This document shows, piece by piece, positions 36,849-46,951 of a stretch of DNA of 64,000 nt (within the stretch, counting starts at the first letter, position 1; each line of letters opens with the position of its first letter). The stretch is from PALSA-693 sp963781155 (GTDB taxonomy: Bacteria > Actinomycetota > Acidimicrobiia > Acidimicrobiales > Palsa-688), in the NCBI GenBank assembly GCA_963781155.1, contig CAWAEC010000005.1, positions 186,001 through 250,000 of the forward strand. Reading direction: 5' to 3'. Made by a program: the position numbers and the translations under genes. The notes beneath the pieces were generated by a model. The model did no database searches. It was not told the origin of the DNA and saw only the letters and a list, made by a program, of their open reading frames with translations.

Positions 36849-38732
36849 TCAGGAGACCGAGAAGGTGATGGTGCCGTTGTAGGTACCAGCCGGGGTGCCG
36901 GTCGAGGCGTCCAGGCTCAAGGTGCCGTCCAGCTCAGCGGTACCGTCCGAAGCGCTGCTTAATGCCCAGGTCTGCGGGGTGCCGCTCAGGCCCGGACCCG
37001 TGCCGGGGCCGTCCGTCGGGCTGGGGTTGAGCGCGGGAATGTTGGTGAAGGTCACCGTTCCCCCGTACGCCCCGGCGCCGCTGTTGTTGAGCAGGGCGCC
37101 AGCGGTCAGGCCCAGACCGTCAGCCGGGATCGTACCAGCGGTGCTGGTCAACGGGGTGGCCGCCACCGAGAGGGTCCAGGCATAGGCGGGGGCCAGGTCG
37201 CTGGTCACCACGATCTGCTGCGAACCGGGCAGAGTCGCAGACGGGAACGTGGCCGAGCTCTGCAGGTACGTACCATCCGAGCTGAGGGTCATGGCCGGCA
37301 ACACGAACGGGTTGCTCGACGTGTACGGGGTGGAGATGGTGATCGTACCGGGGTTGACCGTCACCTGGATGTTCTGCTGATCGGAGCAGACCGAGCCGGT
37401 CAAGCTACAGGCCGCCGGGGCAGCGACCGTAATCACCACAGCCGGCGAGGTCGACGACCCATACGCAGTGTCAGTCGGTGTGAACACCGCGGTGACGCTG
37501 TCGGTGCCCGCCGGCAAGGTAGTAGTGGTGTCCACCGCCGTACCGGTAGTACCGGCCACCGTGGTCGGCACGGGCGACCCGAAGTTGCTGCCGCCTACCT
37601 GGAACTGCACGTTGCCTGCCACACCGGCAGCCAACCCGTCGCTCCCGGTGACCGTGGCGGTCAGGGTCTCAGAACCACCGTAGGCGATGCTCGCCGCGCT
37701 GTCCGACAAGGCCGTAGACGTGGCAATCGTCGGTGCGCTGACCACGACCGCTGCGCCGCCAGATGTCGAGGCCATGACCTGCGACGCGGTGGCGGTGCCG
37801 GCGCTACTCTCAGCACCGAGCGTCGGGACGAACGACGCGGTGTAGGAGTGGCTCCCTGCGGCCGGGGTGTAGGTGTACGTGGCGGTGCCACCCGTCGGCG
37901 TCACGTAAGGCGACGGGCCACCCGCGATCGGCGTCCCGTTGTCCTCGAACACGACAGTGCCCGCGGGCGTCGTCGGCCCGGTGGCGGTCAGGGTGATCGG
38001 CGAGCCCGTGGTCAGGGTGCCGCCGGTGGCTGAGGTGGCTATGGTTTCGGCCGGCGAGGGCGCCGTGCTGAACGGGAACAGCTGGGCCCACCCGTTGGCG
38101 GGTACGGTCGTGCCGTCGACGGTGATCGGCGCCGCCGTGGTGTTGTAGCCGATGTCGGACTCCCAGTAGGTACCGGCGGCGTTACCGTGACCGCTAGCCC
38201 CGGAGTCCGTCAGGCGAACCTCGATCGTATTCGCATAACCGGCCGTGGTGTCGGGAGTATTGGAGCCGAGCCAGGTCGTGATGTCGGCCGTGCTGGTCGC
38301 CGCGACCGGGTTGGTGGGTGCGCCGGCCACCAGGTCGGCGGGTGTTCCGGCCGGCAAGGCGCTGGCGGGGCTGAAGGTGGTTGTCCCGGTCTCGGCCGTG
38401 CCACCCCAGGTGGCGGTCGGGACCCCGTGCTGGGGATCGTAGAAGTTCACGATCGCCTTCGTTGCGCCGGTGTCTGCCGCGGTGGTGGCCACTGCGTAGG
38501 CGAACGGGCTGTTCAGGTCGGTCCCGCTGGTCACGGCCACGCCGTTGGCGTCGTAGAACACGATGTTGCCGTAGGGCGGCGCATCTCCGGCCAGGGGCGA
38601 GGTGGTGCCGTCGGGCTCCCATGGGGGAGCGGTCTGGGCGGCAAACGCCGACCCAGCGAGCGCCACGAGGCCACCGCCGGCAAATGCGGCCGTGACCGCT
38701 CCGGCGATCGCCGCCTTGAGGGTGAATTTCAC
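36849..38732 (-). CDS. Secreted WxL-like surface protein with shared N-terminal module and Ig-like repeats
   Basis: 627 residues. Clear signal peptide (MKFTLKAAIAGAVTAAFAGG ... AFA). Residues about 35-215 are the module shared with the proteins at 32 and 54 kb (GNIVFYDANGVAVTSG, FYDPQHG, TYWESDIGYNTTA). Two Ig-like repeats follow (GTVVFEDNGTPIAGGP; NVQFQVGGSNFGSP). The C-terminal region of about 170 residues has YAWTLSVAATPL and ends TYNGTITFSVS, resembling a divergent WxL domain that lacks the usual second Trp motif. With the DUF916-type neighbour this looks like a WxL cell-wall display locus. Confidence 0.78.
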   Translation of the reverse strand: MKFTLKAAIAGAVTAAFAGGGLVALAGSAFAAQTAPPWEPDGTTSPLAGDAPPYGNIVFYDANGVAVTSGTDLNSPFAYAVATTAADTGATKAIVNFYDPQHGVPTATWGGTAETGTTTFSPASALPAGTPADLVAGAPTNPVAATSTADITTWLGSNTPDTTAGYANTIEVRLTDSGASGHGNAAGTYWESDIGYNTTAAPITVDGTTVPANGWAQLFPFSTAPSPAETIATSATGGTLTTGSPITLTATGPTTPAGTVVFEDNGTPIAGGPSPYVTPTGGTATYTYTPAAGSHSYTASFVPTLGAESSAGTATASQVMASTSGGAAVVVSAPTIATSTALSDSAASIAYGGSETLTATVTGSDGLAAGVAGNVQFQVGGSNFGSPVPTTVAGTTGTAVDTTTTLPAGTDSVTAVFTPTDTAYGSSTSPAVVITVAAPAACSLTGSVCSDQQNIQVTVNPGTITISTPYTSSNPFVLPAMTLSSDGTYLQSSATFPSATLPGSQQIVVTSDLAPAYAWTLSVAATPLTSTAGTIPADGLGLTAGALLNNSGAGAYGGTVTFTNIPALNPSPTDGPGTGPGLSGTPQTWALSSASDGTAELDGTLSLDASTGTPAGTYNGTITFSVS

Positions 38733-38837
38733 GTGTTGATTTTTCCTTTCGTCAGTTGGTTGGGGGTGCAGCTAGTTGATGCACGGGCGCGCGAGTCCAG
38801 GGACTCCCGCTACTTCTGACGTCGGCAACTCCGCCGG

Positions 38838-38868
38838 CTCCTCTCCCTCGGGTAGGGAGGGAGAGGAG
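38838..38868 (-). terminator. Terminator-like hairpin after PBP-like gene A
   Basis: CTCCTCTCCCTC (38838-38849) pairs with GAGGGAGAGGAG (38857-38868), a 12-bp perfect stem with a 7-base loop, 40 bases after the stop at 38909. Confidence 0.7.
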
Positions 38869-38908
38869 AGCGGACTGACGGTGCCCGGCTAAAGCCGAGC
38901 GGAAATGG

Positions 38909-40756
38909 CTAGCAGGTGCCGGGGGACAGGGTCCCGGCGATGATGGTGCAGACCGGCGTAGCCAGGGGCGTAACTCCAGCGTCCATCAGCAGCGTCTGGC
39001 CCTCCGCTTGGCCGATGTAGGGCGCTCCGGCAGGCCCGAACGTCCCGCTACAACCAGTGCGGCCGTCGCACGGATCGTAGAACAGGGTGTTGAGCCAGTT
39101 CACCGTCGACGTGGGCTGGAAGTGGGTGGCGGACAGGATGTCGCTGTTACGGAAGTACAGGTACAGCGTCCGGGTCGGGTTGAAGAGACCGCCCCCGATG
39201 CCGGCGGGCGTACCGGTGGTGATCGGCTTCACCTGCGGGAGGACCGAGTTGGTGATGTAGCTCGGTGAACCACCCACGGTCCCGGTCCCGCAGGCCGTAG
39301 CCCCGGAGAGGTACGCGCAGCTGGGATCAAGGAGATAACCCGGAGGCGTCACCGTGATCGTCCCGGTCCCGGCGCCGGCGCCCGCTGCGGCCGTCAAAGT
39401 GAAGCTGTTGGCGGCCGGCGCCGGCGGGGAGGCGACCAGGTCGTTGTCCGGAATGCCGGGGCCGGTCACGACCCAGCCCACGTTGGCCGACGTGACCTGA
39501 TTGGCCGCACCGGTATAGGTGACCGAAGTGGACCCGCTCGTGGTGGTCGAGTTGGCGACGGTGAACGTCGTCCCGAAGCCCGGGGTCCCCGTGCTGTTCA
39601 CGCCCTTGTAGAGGTCCAGACGGCCCTGAGAGATGGGCTCGATGGCGTCAGCCGGGTTGGTCTGCTGGGCGAGAGCCGTCGGATCGTTCTCCTCGGCGAC
39701 CACCGAGCAGGTGCCCGGATTGGTGAGAGCGGGGCTCAGCTGGCCCAGGAAGAAGGACCGGGTGCCGGAGCCGACCTGCGGGATGATCGGGATGATGGCG
39801 TCGGCCGAGGCGTTGGGATTGGTGGCATCGGCCGTCCCCGCCCCCGCACCCGTGCCGGCTGCGGTGGTCAACGTAAACGACGTGGCACTGGTCACGGTGG
39901 CAACGGTGTCGCCGGACGGGATGCCAGGACCGGTAATGGCCCCGCCGATTTCCGCAGAAGTTACGGCGCTGTCCCCGGACGGCTGGGTGGCCGGCTCGGT
40001 GACCGTCGTCGAACCGCTAGTGGTCGTGACGCTGGCCACCGCTCCGCTAATGCGGGGGTCGTTCCAGGCCACACAGTTGGGGGAGTTGGCGGCGTAGATC
40101 AGGCTCAGCTGCGTGTTCGACAGCGCAACAGCATGGCTGACCGGGCTGGCGGTCTCGAGCATGGGCAGGGTGTCGCTCGCTATCGAGAGCTGGTCCAGAT
40201 CCACACCTGCCGGCAGCGTGGCCGTGGTGGTCTGAGTTGCCGAAGCTCGGGAATAGTTGATGACCTCGCTGGTCCCGGTGTTGTTGCCGGCCAGCATGTC
40301 CTGGACGAGGGCCTTGAAGCCGGCGCCCGAACCGTTCGGGTTCTGCACAGCTTGCGTCCCGGCCCGCAACACCACAGTTGGGTTCAGCACGCAGGGAATA
40401 CCGGTATTGGTGCCCGTCGCGTTCCCGGTGCCGGCGGTACTACCAGTGCCGGGGGTGCAGTTGGCGGAGACGCCCCCGTTCACGCCGTAGGCGAGGCGGG
40501 CGTTGAAGTCGACGGTAGCGTCGAAGTTGACCACCTTGTTCTTGTTGCCGATCTGGTTGTACCCAGTATCACCATAGGCGTCCCCATCAGCGACAAAGTC
40601 GATCATGTATTGCAGCGTGTCCGACCCGACACCGACGACGTCACCGTTGGACGGGGCGTAGTCCGCGTAAGCCGACTGGGTTGCTATCAACAGCGGCAAC
40701 GTCGTCGACAGCGCGGCTGCCGCGACTAAACCCAGTTTGAGAGTGCGATGCCTCAT
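38909..40756 (-). CDS. Secreted PstS-like binding protein with two inserted repeat modules (copy A)
   Basis: 615 residues. Signal peptide (LGLVAAAALSTTLPLLIATQ), then GDVVGVGSDTLQYMIDFVAD, which resembles the start of PstS-type phosphate-binding proteins, and IIPQVGSGTRSFFLGQL, the likely ligand loop. Two beta-rich modules interrupt the fold. Each runs from TTTSGST through TGPGIP to SFTLT and AGTGAGAGT or a close variant (about residues 240-310 and 400-470). C-terminus ends GTLSPGTC, giving a possible disulfide. A close paralogue lies just upstream (copy B). Proximity to pst genes supports a phosphate-related role, but ligand binding is unproven. Confidence 0.78.
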   Translation of the reverse strand: MRHRTLKLGLVAAAALSTTLPLLIATQSAYADYAPSNGDVVGVGSDTLQYMIDFVADGDAYGDTGYNQIGNKNKVVNFDATVDFNARLAYGVNGGVSANCTPGTGSTAGTGNATGTNTGIPCVLNPTVVLRAGTQAVQNPNGSGAGFKALVQDMLAGNNTGTSEVINYSRASATQTTTATLPAGVDLDQLSIASDTLPMLETASPVSHAVALSNTQLSLIYAANSPNCVAWNDPRISGAVASVTTTSGSTTVTEPATQPSGDSAVTSAEIGGAITGPGIPSGDTVATVTSATSFTLTTAAGTGAGAGTADATNPNASADAIIPIIPQVGSGTRSFFLGQLSPALTNPGTCSVVAEENDPTALAQQTNPADAIEPISQGRLDLYKGVNSTGTPGFGTTFTVANSTTTSGSTSVTYTGAANQVTSANVGWVVTGPGIPDNDLVASPPAPAANSFTLTAAAGAGAGTGTITVTPPGYLLDPSCAYLSGATACGTGTVGGSPSYITNSVLPQVKPITTGTPAGIGGGLFNPTRTLYLYFRNSDILSATHFQPTSTVNWLNTLFYDPCDGRTGCSGTFGPAGAPYIGQAEGQTLLMDAGVTPLATPVCTIIAGTLSPGTC

Positions 40757-40887
40757 AGTGCTCCTTCTTTAGGCGGCTGAAACCGCACGCCCCGGGGGGG
40801 TGCGGGCGCAGTCTCTCAGGCGAAGTTGTATTCGAAACACCTTCATGATGAACGAGCAGTGAATGAGCGGCGAGCAATGTTCCCGAA

Positions 40888-40917
40888 ACATGGGCCGCGC
40901 CAGGGCGCGACCCATGT
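40888..40917 (-). terminator. Hairpin between binding-protein copies B and A
   Basis: ACATGGGCCGCGC (40888-40900) and GCGCGACCCATGT (40905-40917) pair over 13 bp with one mismatch and a 4-base loop. Confidence 0.65.
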
Positions 40918-40982
40918 CGTTCGTTGAGTGGTGTGGCCGAGTCATCTGGTGCCAATGCTTGTATGAAATTCGGTGATCACGG

Positions 40983-42832
40983 CTAGCACGTGCCCGGGGC
41001 CAGCGTCCCGGCGATGATGGTGCAGGTCGGCGGGTTCAGCGGGGTGATCCCGGCGTCCTCGAGCAGGGTCTGGCCCTCCGCGGAGGCGATGTACGGCGCC
41101 CCACCCGGCCCGAACGTCCCGCTACAACCAGTACGGCCATCGCACGGGTCGTAGAACAACGTATTGAGCCAGTTCTGCGTGCCCGTGGGCTGGAAGTGGG
41201 TGCTGGACAGAATGTCGCTGTTCCTGAAGTAGAGGTAGAGGGGGATGCTGGGGTTGAACAGACCGCCCCCGATGCCCGTGGGTGTGCCGGCCGTGATCGG
41301 CTGCACCTGCGGGAGAACCGAGTTGGTGATCCAGCTGGGTGAACCTCCCACCGTCCCCGTCCCACAGGCGCTCGCGGCTGACGTGTAGGCGCAGCTCGGA
41401 TCGAGGAAATACCCCGGCGGGTTCACCGTGACGGTCCCGGTCCCAGCCCCCGCGCCTGCTGCCGTCGTCAAGGTGAAGGTGGTGGCGGTCGGCGCCGGCG
41501 GGGAGGCCACCAGGTCGCCAGGCGGGATTCCCGGCCCGGTGACCACCCATCCCACGTTGGCCGCAGTGACATCAGCGGCCGGCTGGCTAACGGTGGTCGA
41601 CGCGCGCTAGTCGTGGTCGCGCCGGCGATTGAGACCGGCGTACCAAAGCCGTTCGACCCGGTGCTGGTCTGGTCCCGGTACAGGTCCAGGCGACCCTGGG
41701 AGATGGGCTCGATGGCGTCAGCCGGGTTGGTCTGCTGGGCCAGAGCGGTCGGATCATTCTGCTCGGCTACCACCGCGCAGGTGCCCGGATTGGTCAATGT
41801 CGGGCTGAGTTGGCCCAGGAATGTGGTGCGAATACCGGAGCCGACCGGCGGGATGAGCGGGATGATGGTGTTACTCGAGGCGTTGGGATTGGTCGCATTC
41901 GCGGTTCCGGCTCCCGCACCGGAACCGGCGGCGGTCGTCAGTGAGAACGATGTGGCACTGGTCACGCCGGCGATGGTGTCGCCTGACGGAATGCCGGGCC
42001 CGGTCACCGCGCCGCCGATCTCGGCGGAGGTCACCGCGGTGTCCCCGGACGGCTGGGTGGCCGGCTCGGTCACCGACGTCGAACCGCTCGTGGTCGTCAC
42101 ACTCGCCACCGCCCCGCTAATGCGCGGGTCGTTCCAGGTCACACAGCTGCCGCTGTTGGCGGCATAGACGATGCTCAGCTGGGTGGGCGATAAGGGAACG
42201 GCGTGGCTGACCGGGGTGGTGGTCTCCAGCACGGGCAGAGTGTCGGTCGCCACTTCCAGCTGGTCCAGATCCACTCCCGCGGGCAGAGTCGCTGTTGTGG
42301 TCTCCAGGGCAGCAGATCGGGAGTAGTTGATGGTCTCGCTGGTCCCGGTGTTGTTGCCGGCCAGCATGTCCTGAACCAAAGCCGTAAAACCGCTGCCCGA
42401 CCCGTTCGGCCGCTGCACGGCCTGCGTTCCGGCGCGCAACACGATGGTCGGGTTCAACACACACGGAATCCCGGTGTTGGTGCCCGTGGCATTTCCCGTG
42501 CCCTTGGCGCTGCCCGTGCCCGGAGTACAGGTGGCCTGTCCGACCTGGCCCCCGTTGACCCCGTAGGCAAGGCGGCCGTTGAAGTCAGCGGTGGCGTCGA
42601 AGTTGATCAGCTTGTTTTTGTTACCAACCTGGTTGTATCCGGTGTCACCGTAGGCATCCCCGTCAGCCAGGAAGTCGATCGAATATTGCAACGTGTCGGC
42701 CCCGACGCCGACCACGTCGCCGGTGGACGGGGCGTAATCCGCATACGCCGACTGGGTCGCGACCAACAAAGGCAAGGCCGTCGACAGCGCGGCTGCCGCG
42801 ACCAAGCCCAGCTTCAGAGTGCGATGTCGCAT
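40983..42832 (-). CDS. Secreted PstS-like binding protein with two inserted repeat modules (copy B), one frameshift
   Basis: About 616 residues, collinear with copy A: the same leader with a few changes, GDVVGVGADTLQYSIDFLAD, IIPLIPPVGSGIRTTFLGQL and the same two TGPGIP modules, ending GTLAPGTC. The frame breaks near 41602 after IAGATTTSA; the sense resumes as STTVSQPAADVTAANVGW, matching copy A. The span of 1850 bases is 3n+2, so one base is missing. The two copies sit head to tail with a hairpin between them. The ligand loop reads GSGIRT here versus GSGTRS in copy A, so ligand preference may differ. Confidence 0.78.
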
Positions 42833-43113
42833 AGTGCTCCTTCGTCTAATGGTTTGGGAATGCTGCCCCGGATGCTGAGTGACCCTCTAAGTTGATCAGA
42901 TTAGTAGGGAAAGATGTGCAGAGCAAATTGCGTTCCCAAAGATCGGTTCGTTAAGGGGTGCGTCGAGAAGGAGGACTGTCGAGACTGCCGCGGATCGCCC
43001 GACCGGTCGAGCGGCGAAGCCGGCCGATCGTTCTCAGCGGGGCTCTTTACATGACCTGGACCGGCGGCCGAGTCTCGACTGAGATGGCTGCGGCTACCTC
43101 GGCAGATCAGACG

Positions 43114-44082
43114 TCAGAGCAGATTTGGCAGGAACCGCATCAGCGCGTTGCTCGTGCCCCACAAAACGAGCAGGAACACCGGCAGCCCGACGATCCACGT
43201 CTGGGCCCGGCCCCACCGGACCCAGCTCCAAACGACAGCGGCGCCGACGACCAGCAGCGCTTCGAGCCAGAAGATCAAAGGCACTGCAGCACTGGGATCA
43301 TCCTGCATTGGGAGCGCTGCTTTGCGAACGGTCGAAGGAACGCCTGAGGGCACCGGCTGCGCTTGGCCGTGGACGAGGAGTGCGTCCAGGTAGACGGTCT
43401 CGGTTGGCGCCCAACCGCCTCGCCAACCGCCGCTCTCCGAGGTCACGAGCGTCAGCCGGGACTGATGGCTCTTGAGAGAAGGCGGCAGACGACTCCCCGA
43501 GGATCGGATGTCTTCAACCTTGTAGGTGAACACGCCCTGACCCGTCGTCACCGTTAGCTTGTCGCCCACCTGCATTCCGGTGAGGTGACGGAATGGTGCC
43601 CCGTAGGTGACGCTCCGCCCCAGAAGTACGGAGGTTCCCATCTGGCCGGGCAAGGGCGAATTGCTCAGGTGACCGGGCCCCTCTGCCAGCAGCCGTGAGG
43701 TGGTGCCCTCGACGACGACGATATTGTGCATATGCCCAGCGGGCGAGTTGAGGAGAGCAACCGGGGATCCGGTCGAGACAGGCTCAGCGAGCGGGGCCGT
43801 CTCCGCGGCCAGCTGGAGCCGGTACTGATCGTAGAGTCGCGCCTGGCTGCCATGCTCCTGCAGACCGGTGAGTACCAGGGCGTACACGAGAAACCACACG
43901 GCCAGGGCGCAAACGACCCCGAGACCGATCATCAGCAGTGTTTTGGACGCGAGCTTTCGACCTGGAGGAGTGGGCGCCTTCGGTGGGCTCGACCCATTCG
44001 TGCTGGCGTTCTCTGGTTGCGACCCGGTGGCAGAGACATCAACGAGCAGCGGACCGCCCTGCGGAGCGTCGACCGCGGTCAT
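43114..44082 (-). CDS. Sortase-fold membrane protein lacking catalytic residues (pseudo-sortase)
   Basis: 322 residues. Pro-rich N-terminus, a membrane helix (LLMIGLGVVCALAVWFLVYA), an extracellular sortase barrel, then two more membrane helices. The barrel matches class E-like sortases: VVVEGTTSRLLAEGPGHL, YGAPFRHLTGMQVGDKLTV and LTLVTSESGG. At the position of the catalytic His (usual AGHR) it has LGRS, at the catalytic Cys (usual TTC) it has VTS, and the expected Arg strand reads TETVYLDAL. It should therefore not perform transpeptidation. The reading frame is intact across the domain. ATG overlaps the stop of the large surface-protein gene (ATGA), and that gene overlaps pstS. Confidence 0.85.
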   Translation of the reverse strand: MTAVDAPQGGPLLVDVSATGSQPENASTNGSSPPKAPTPPGRKLASKTLLMIGLGVVCALAVWFLVYALVLTGLQEHGSQARLYDQYRLQLAAETAPLAEPVSTGSPVALLNSPAGHMHNIVVVEGTTSRLLAEGPGHLSNSPLPGQMGTSVLLGRSVTYGAPFRHLTGMQVGDKLTVTTGQGVFTYKVEDIRSSGSRLPPSLKSHQSRLTLVTSESGGWRGGWAPTETVYLDALLVHGQAQPVPSGVPSTVRKAALPMQDDPSAAVPLIFWLEALLVVGAAVVWSWVRWGRAQTWIVGLPVFLLVLWGTSNALMRFLPNLL

Positions 44083-46951
44083 GGCGCGGCCCGTGGTGGT
44101 CGTCTTCGGCGCCACCACATCACTGTGCTCGTGCCGCCGCATAGCAGGGCGATGAGCAGTGCCACGGGCAGAGCCAGGCCACCGAATCCCGAAGCGAACC
44201 CCACCGTCCGGCCACCCGCGGCCGCTCGCTCGATGTAGGTATTCGGAAGACTGGAGGCGCGGCGCGAATGCTTTGACGAGGATCCGCTGACGCCGGAGTT
44301 CCCGGATTGGCCATTCGAATTGGCTCCGCCTGTCGAACCCGAACTCCCTGACGCGGAGGTGGAAGAGGGGTAGGAGGAGAAAGACGACGCCGACGCGCCG
44401 AACCCGGCGGTAGCCTCTGCGGACGTCCCCGACGTCGACTGGGCTGATTGGCCGGAGCCCGAGCCCGAACCAGGAACCAGCGCCGGCACCTCGCCGTTCT
44501 GAGCCGCCACATCGGCGGCGGCCGCCTTGGTGTAGGCCACCTCGCGCGCTCAGGCCGTTTGCAGCCGTCATCGGCAGATAGCCTGGAGGCAGCTGACCGC
44601 TGGCGAAACCGGCAGTTTGCCCCGTCGTGGCCGCAAACGACAGGTACGTTCCGTACTCGCTGGCGTCGTGCGACGGTAGGCCACTGGTCGGCACATCGGC
44701 GGACATGAGCATCGTCCCGGGGTAGGCGCCCTGGGCGCTCGAGTCCCCTGGGAAGTCCTGGTAGGGCAACTGCCAGGACCCGAGGGTGGTGTCGGGCTGC
44801 ATGAGCTTGGCCCCAGCTTCGAGCGACGCCGAGCTCGGGCTCACAAACACCCGGCCAGCCGCGAAGCCAGAACCCGTGGTCTCCTGCTCCGGGCTGGCGT
44901 AGCTCTGCAGGGCAGCAGTGTCGAGGTCATACTCCGTGGCAGCCGGGAGTGAGACCAGCCCGATCAGGAAACGGGACCCGAGTAGCTCCGGGCCGAGTTC
45001 CACGTACGACGGAGTCACGGGATTGTTGTTGCAGGTGATGAGAGAGGCCGCGATCGAATACTGCAGGTTGTAGGCCACAGCGGAGAGCGTGTCCTGCGGG
45101 TTGTCGACGAGCGGCCTGTCGGGCTCCGCGCCTTGCCCGAACCCAGCGCCCCAACGCAAAACGGGTTGCCCTCGAGCGTGTAATCAGGACCGTTCGTAGA
45201 AGTGTCGAGGAGCGGCCAGGACTCCACGGGCAACTGGATCCCCTTGTACGCGGGATTCACGACCATCCCCCACGGGTCGGGCTTCCCATCGAGCCAGGCG
45301 CGCGCCTCGGGATCGGCGTTGATGTACGAGGTGAGCGACCAGATGACATCTGACTGGGTCAAAATGCTGAAGAGCGTGGCGCCGGGGGCAGGCTGCACCC
45401 CGCTCGGAACCGTAAAGGTCGGGTTGAGGGCCAGGAATTCGGGGTCGTCAAAGATGCTCTCCGGATTGTGCGCTATCCCGGGGTCGCCCGATTGGATGTT
45501 GTTGGTGGCGTAATAAGATTCGGTCAACAGCTTCGCCAGTAGCCGCGGATCGAGCTTGAGCTGGGTGTACGGAGTGCCGTCGTTGTTGTCGATGACGTAC
45601 GCGATGGCAAAGCCGGTTACGCCGATCGGGGCCTGCACCGTCGGAGTGGTAAAGAAATTCTTCTGCCCGGAGACCAGCGGCGGAGGCTGGCCCTGTATGG
45701 CAGCCTCGATGGATCCCTCCTGCAGCGTGTCCTTGGCCTGCGGCTCGGAGATCTGGACGTTATCGACGTTGAAGAGTTTCGGGTTGAGGCAGAAGTAAGG
45801 GTTCCACTGCTGGGTCGCCTGCGCCATCAGCTCTGAACCGAAGAACTGGAGCGGCGCCGAAGTGTTCTGGGTGCAAGCGTCCGCCGGTGTGGCAAAGGTC
45901 AGCGGCACCGAAATGTGTCGCTGCCAGTTGGACGCGCTCCACCAGTACGAACCCGTAACCGCCTCAGCCGGAGGATACGGATTGCCACCCGTATTGATGC
46001 TGCCCGGCGGGAAGGTCCCCATGGACTCACAAGAATACGGTGGGGATTCGACGGGATTGGCGTTGCAGCTGATCCCTTCGATGGGAACAATCACGAGCGA
46101 GCACGCCACGGTTTGCGAGCACCCGAGCGATGCATTGGTTTCCGAGGTCTGGATGGTGAATTTGGCAGTTCCATCCCCGTCGAGGGCCGTCTCGCCGTAC
46201 GTGGTGTCGCTCGGAACGATCGTCGGGTCCTGCTGACCGGCCATCTCCGGGGGCGCGCCCGCGCATCCACCGGGGCCGATGTCGTACACGGTACCATCCG
46301 AGCGCGATGTATGGCAGCCAGTACTGATCACCTTGGCCGTAAACGTCACACGCCGTCGGCAAGGGCGATGGGACGTTGACGCTCCGGCAATTGGTTGGCG
46401 GGTGGGTTGTAGGAGTCCAGGCTCCACATCGGCGCGGTCCCGCCGGGCGGCGCCGCCACCCGTTCCCCTGGAGAGGCGGTCCAACAGGTTTCCGGCGAGA
46501 GCTGCTCGGATGCCGGAACATCCGTCGAATCGATCCCCCGGCACTCCATGAGGACCACCGGGTATTCCTGCTGGGCGGCGGCGGAGAACTGCTCCGCTGA
46601 GACGATCCCGCCCGTCGGGTGAGCACCCGTCCAGGAGACGGTGATTACCTGGTTGTTCCGCAGGTCGGTGGTGTTCGAGACCGTCACCCCAAAGTTGCGG
46701 AGATCTACGACACCCTGGTCGTAGAAGATCCGGCACACCGTTTCGTTGGCGGTAAACGACGAGCCGCTGGTCGAGGTGTTCGCGGGACTCGTGCAGGCGG
46801 TAGTGGTGATCGCGGAGGCTGTGCTGCTCGTGCCTTTCGGGGTCCCCGTCACCGGCAGCACAATCGCCAAGGCCGTGATCGCCGAAGCGGCCAACACAGC
46901 AGACACCAGGCGGCGCCGACCAACCAGAGCCCTTCCCTGCCAAGCTGTCAC
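44079..46951 (-). CDS. Large membrane-anchored surface protein coupled to pstS, four frameshifts
   Basis: About 957 residues after joining frames. Signal peptide (LVSAVLAASAITALAIVLPV), a long Cys-containing extracellular region, a Ser/Gly-rich linker, SSLPNTYIERAAAGG, a membrane helix (ALPVALLIALLCGG) and RRRR. Frames join near 46392 (to CRSVNVPSPLPTACDVYGQG), 46299 (to DGTVYDIGPGGCAG), 45136 (to QGAEPDRPLVDNPQDT) and 44541 (to VAYTKAAAADVA). The span of 2873 bases is 3n+2, as three insertions and one deletion predict. The ATG overlaps the pstS stop and the gene's stop overlaps the pseudo-sortase start. The extracellular domain family is not recognised. LPNTY could be a decayed LPXTG-like signal. 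Confidence 0.75.
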
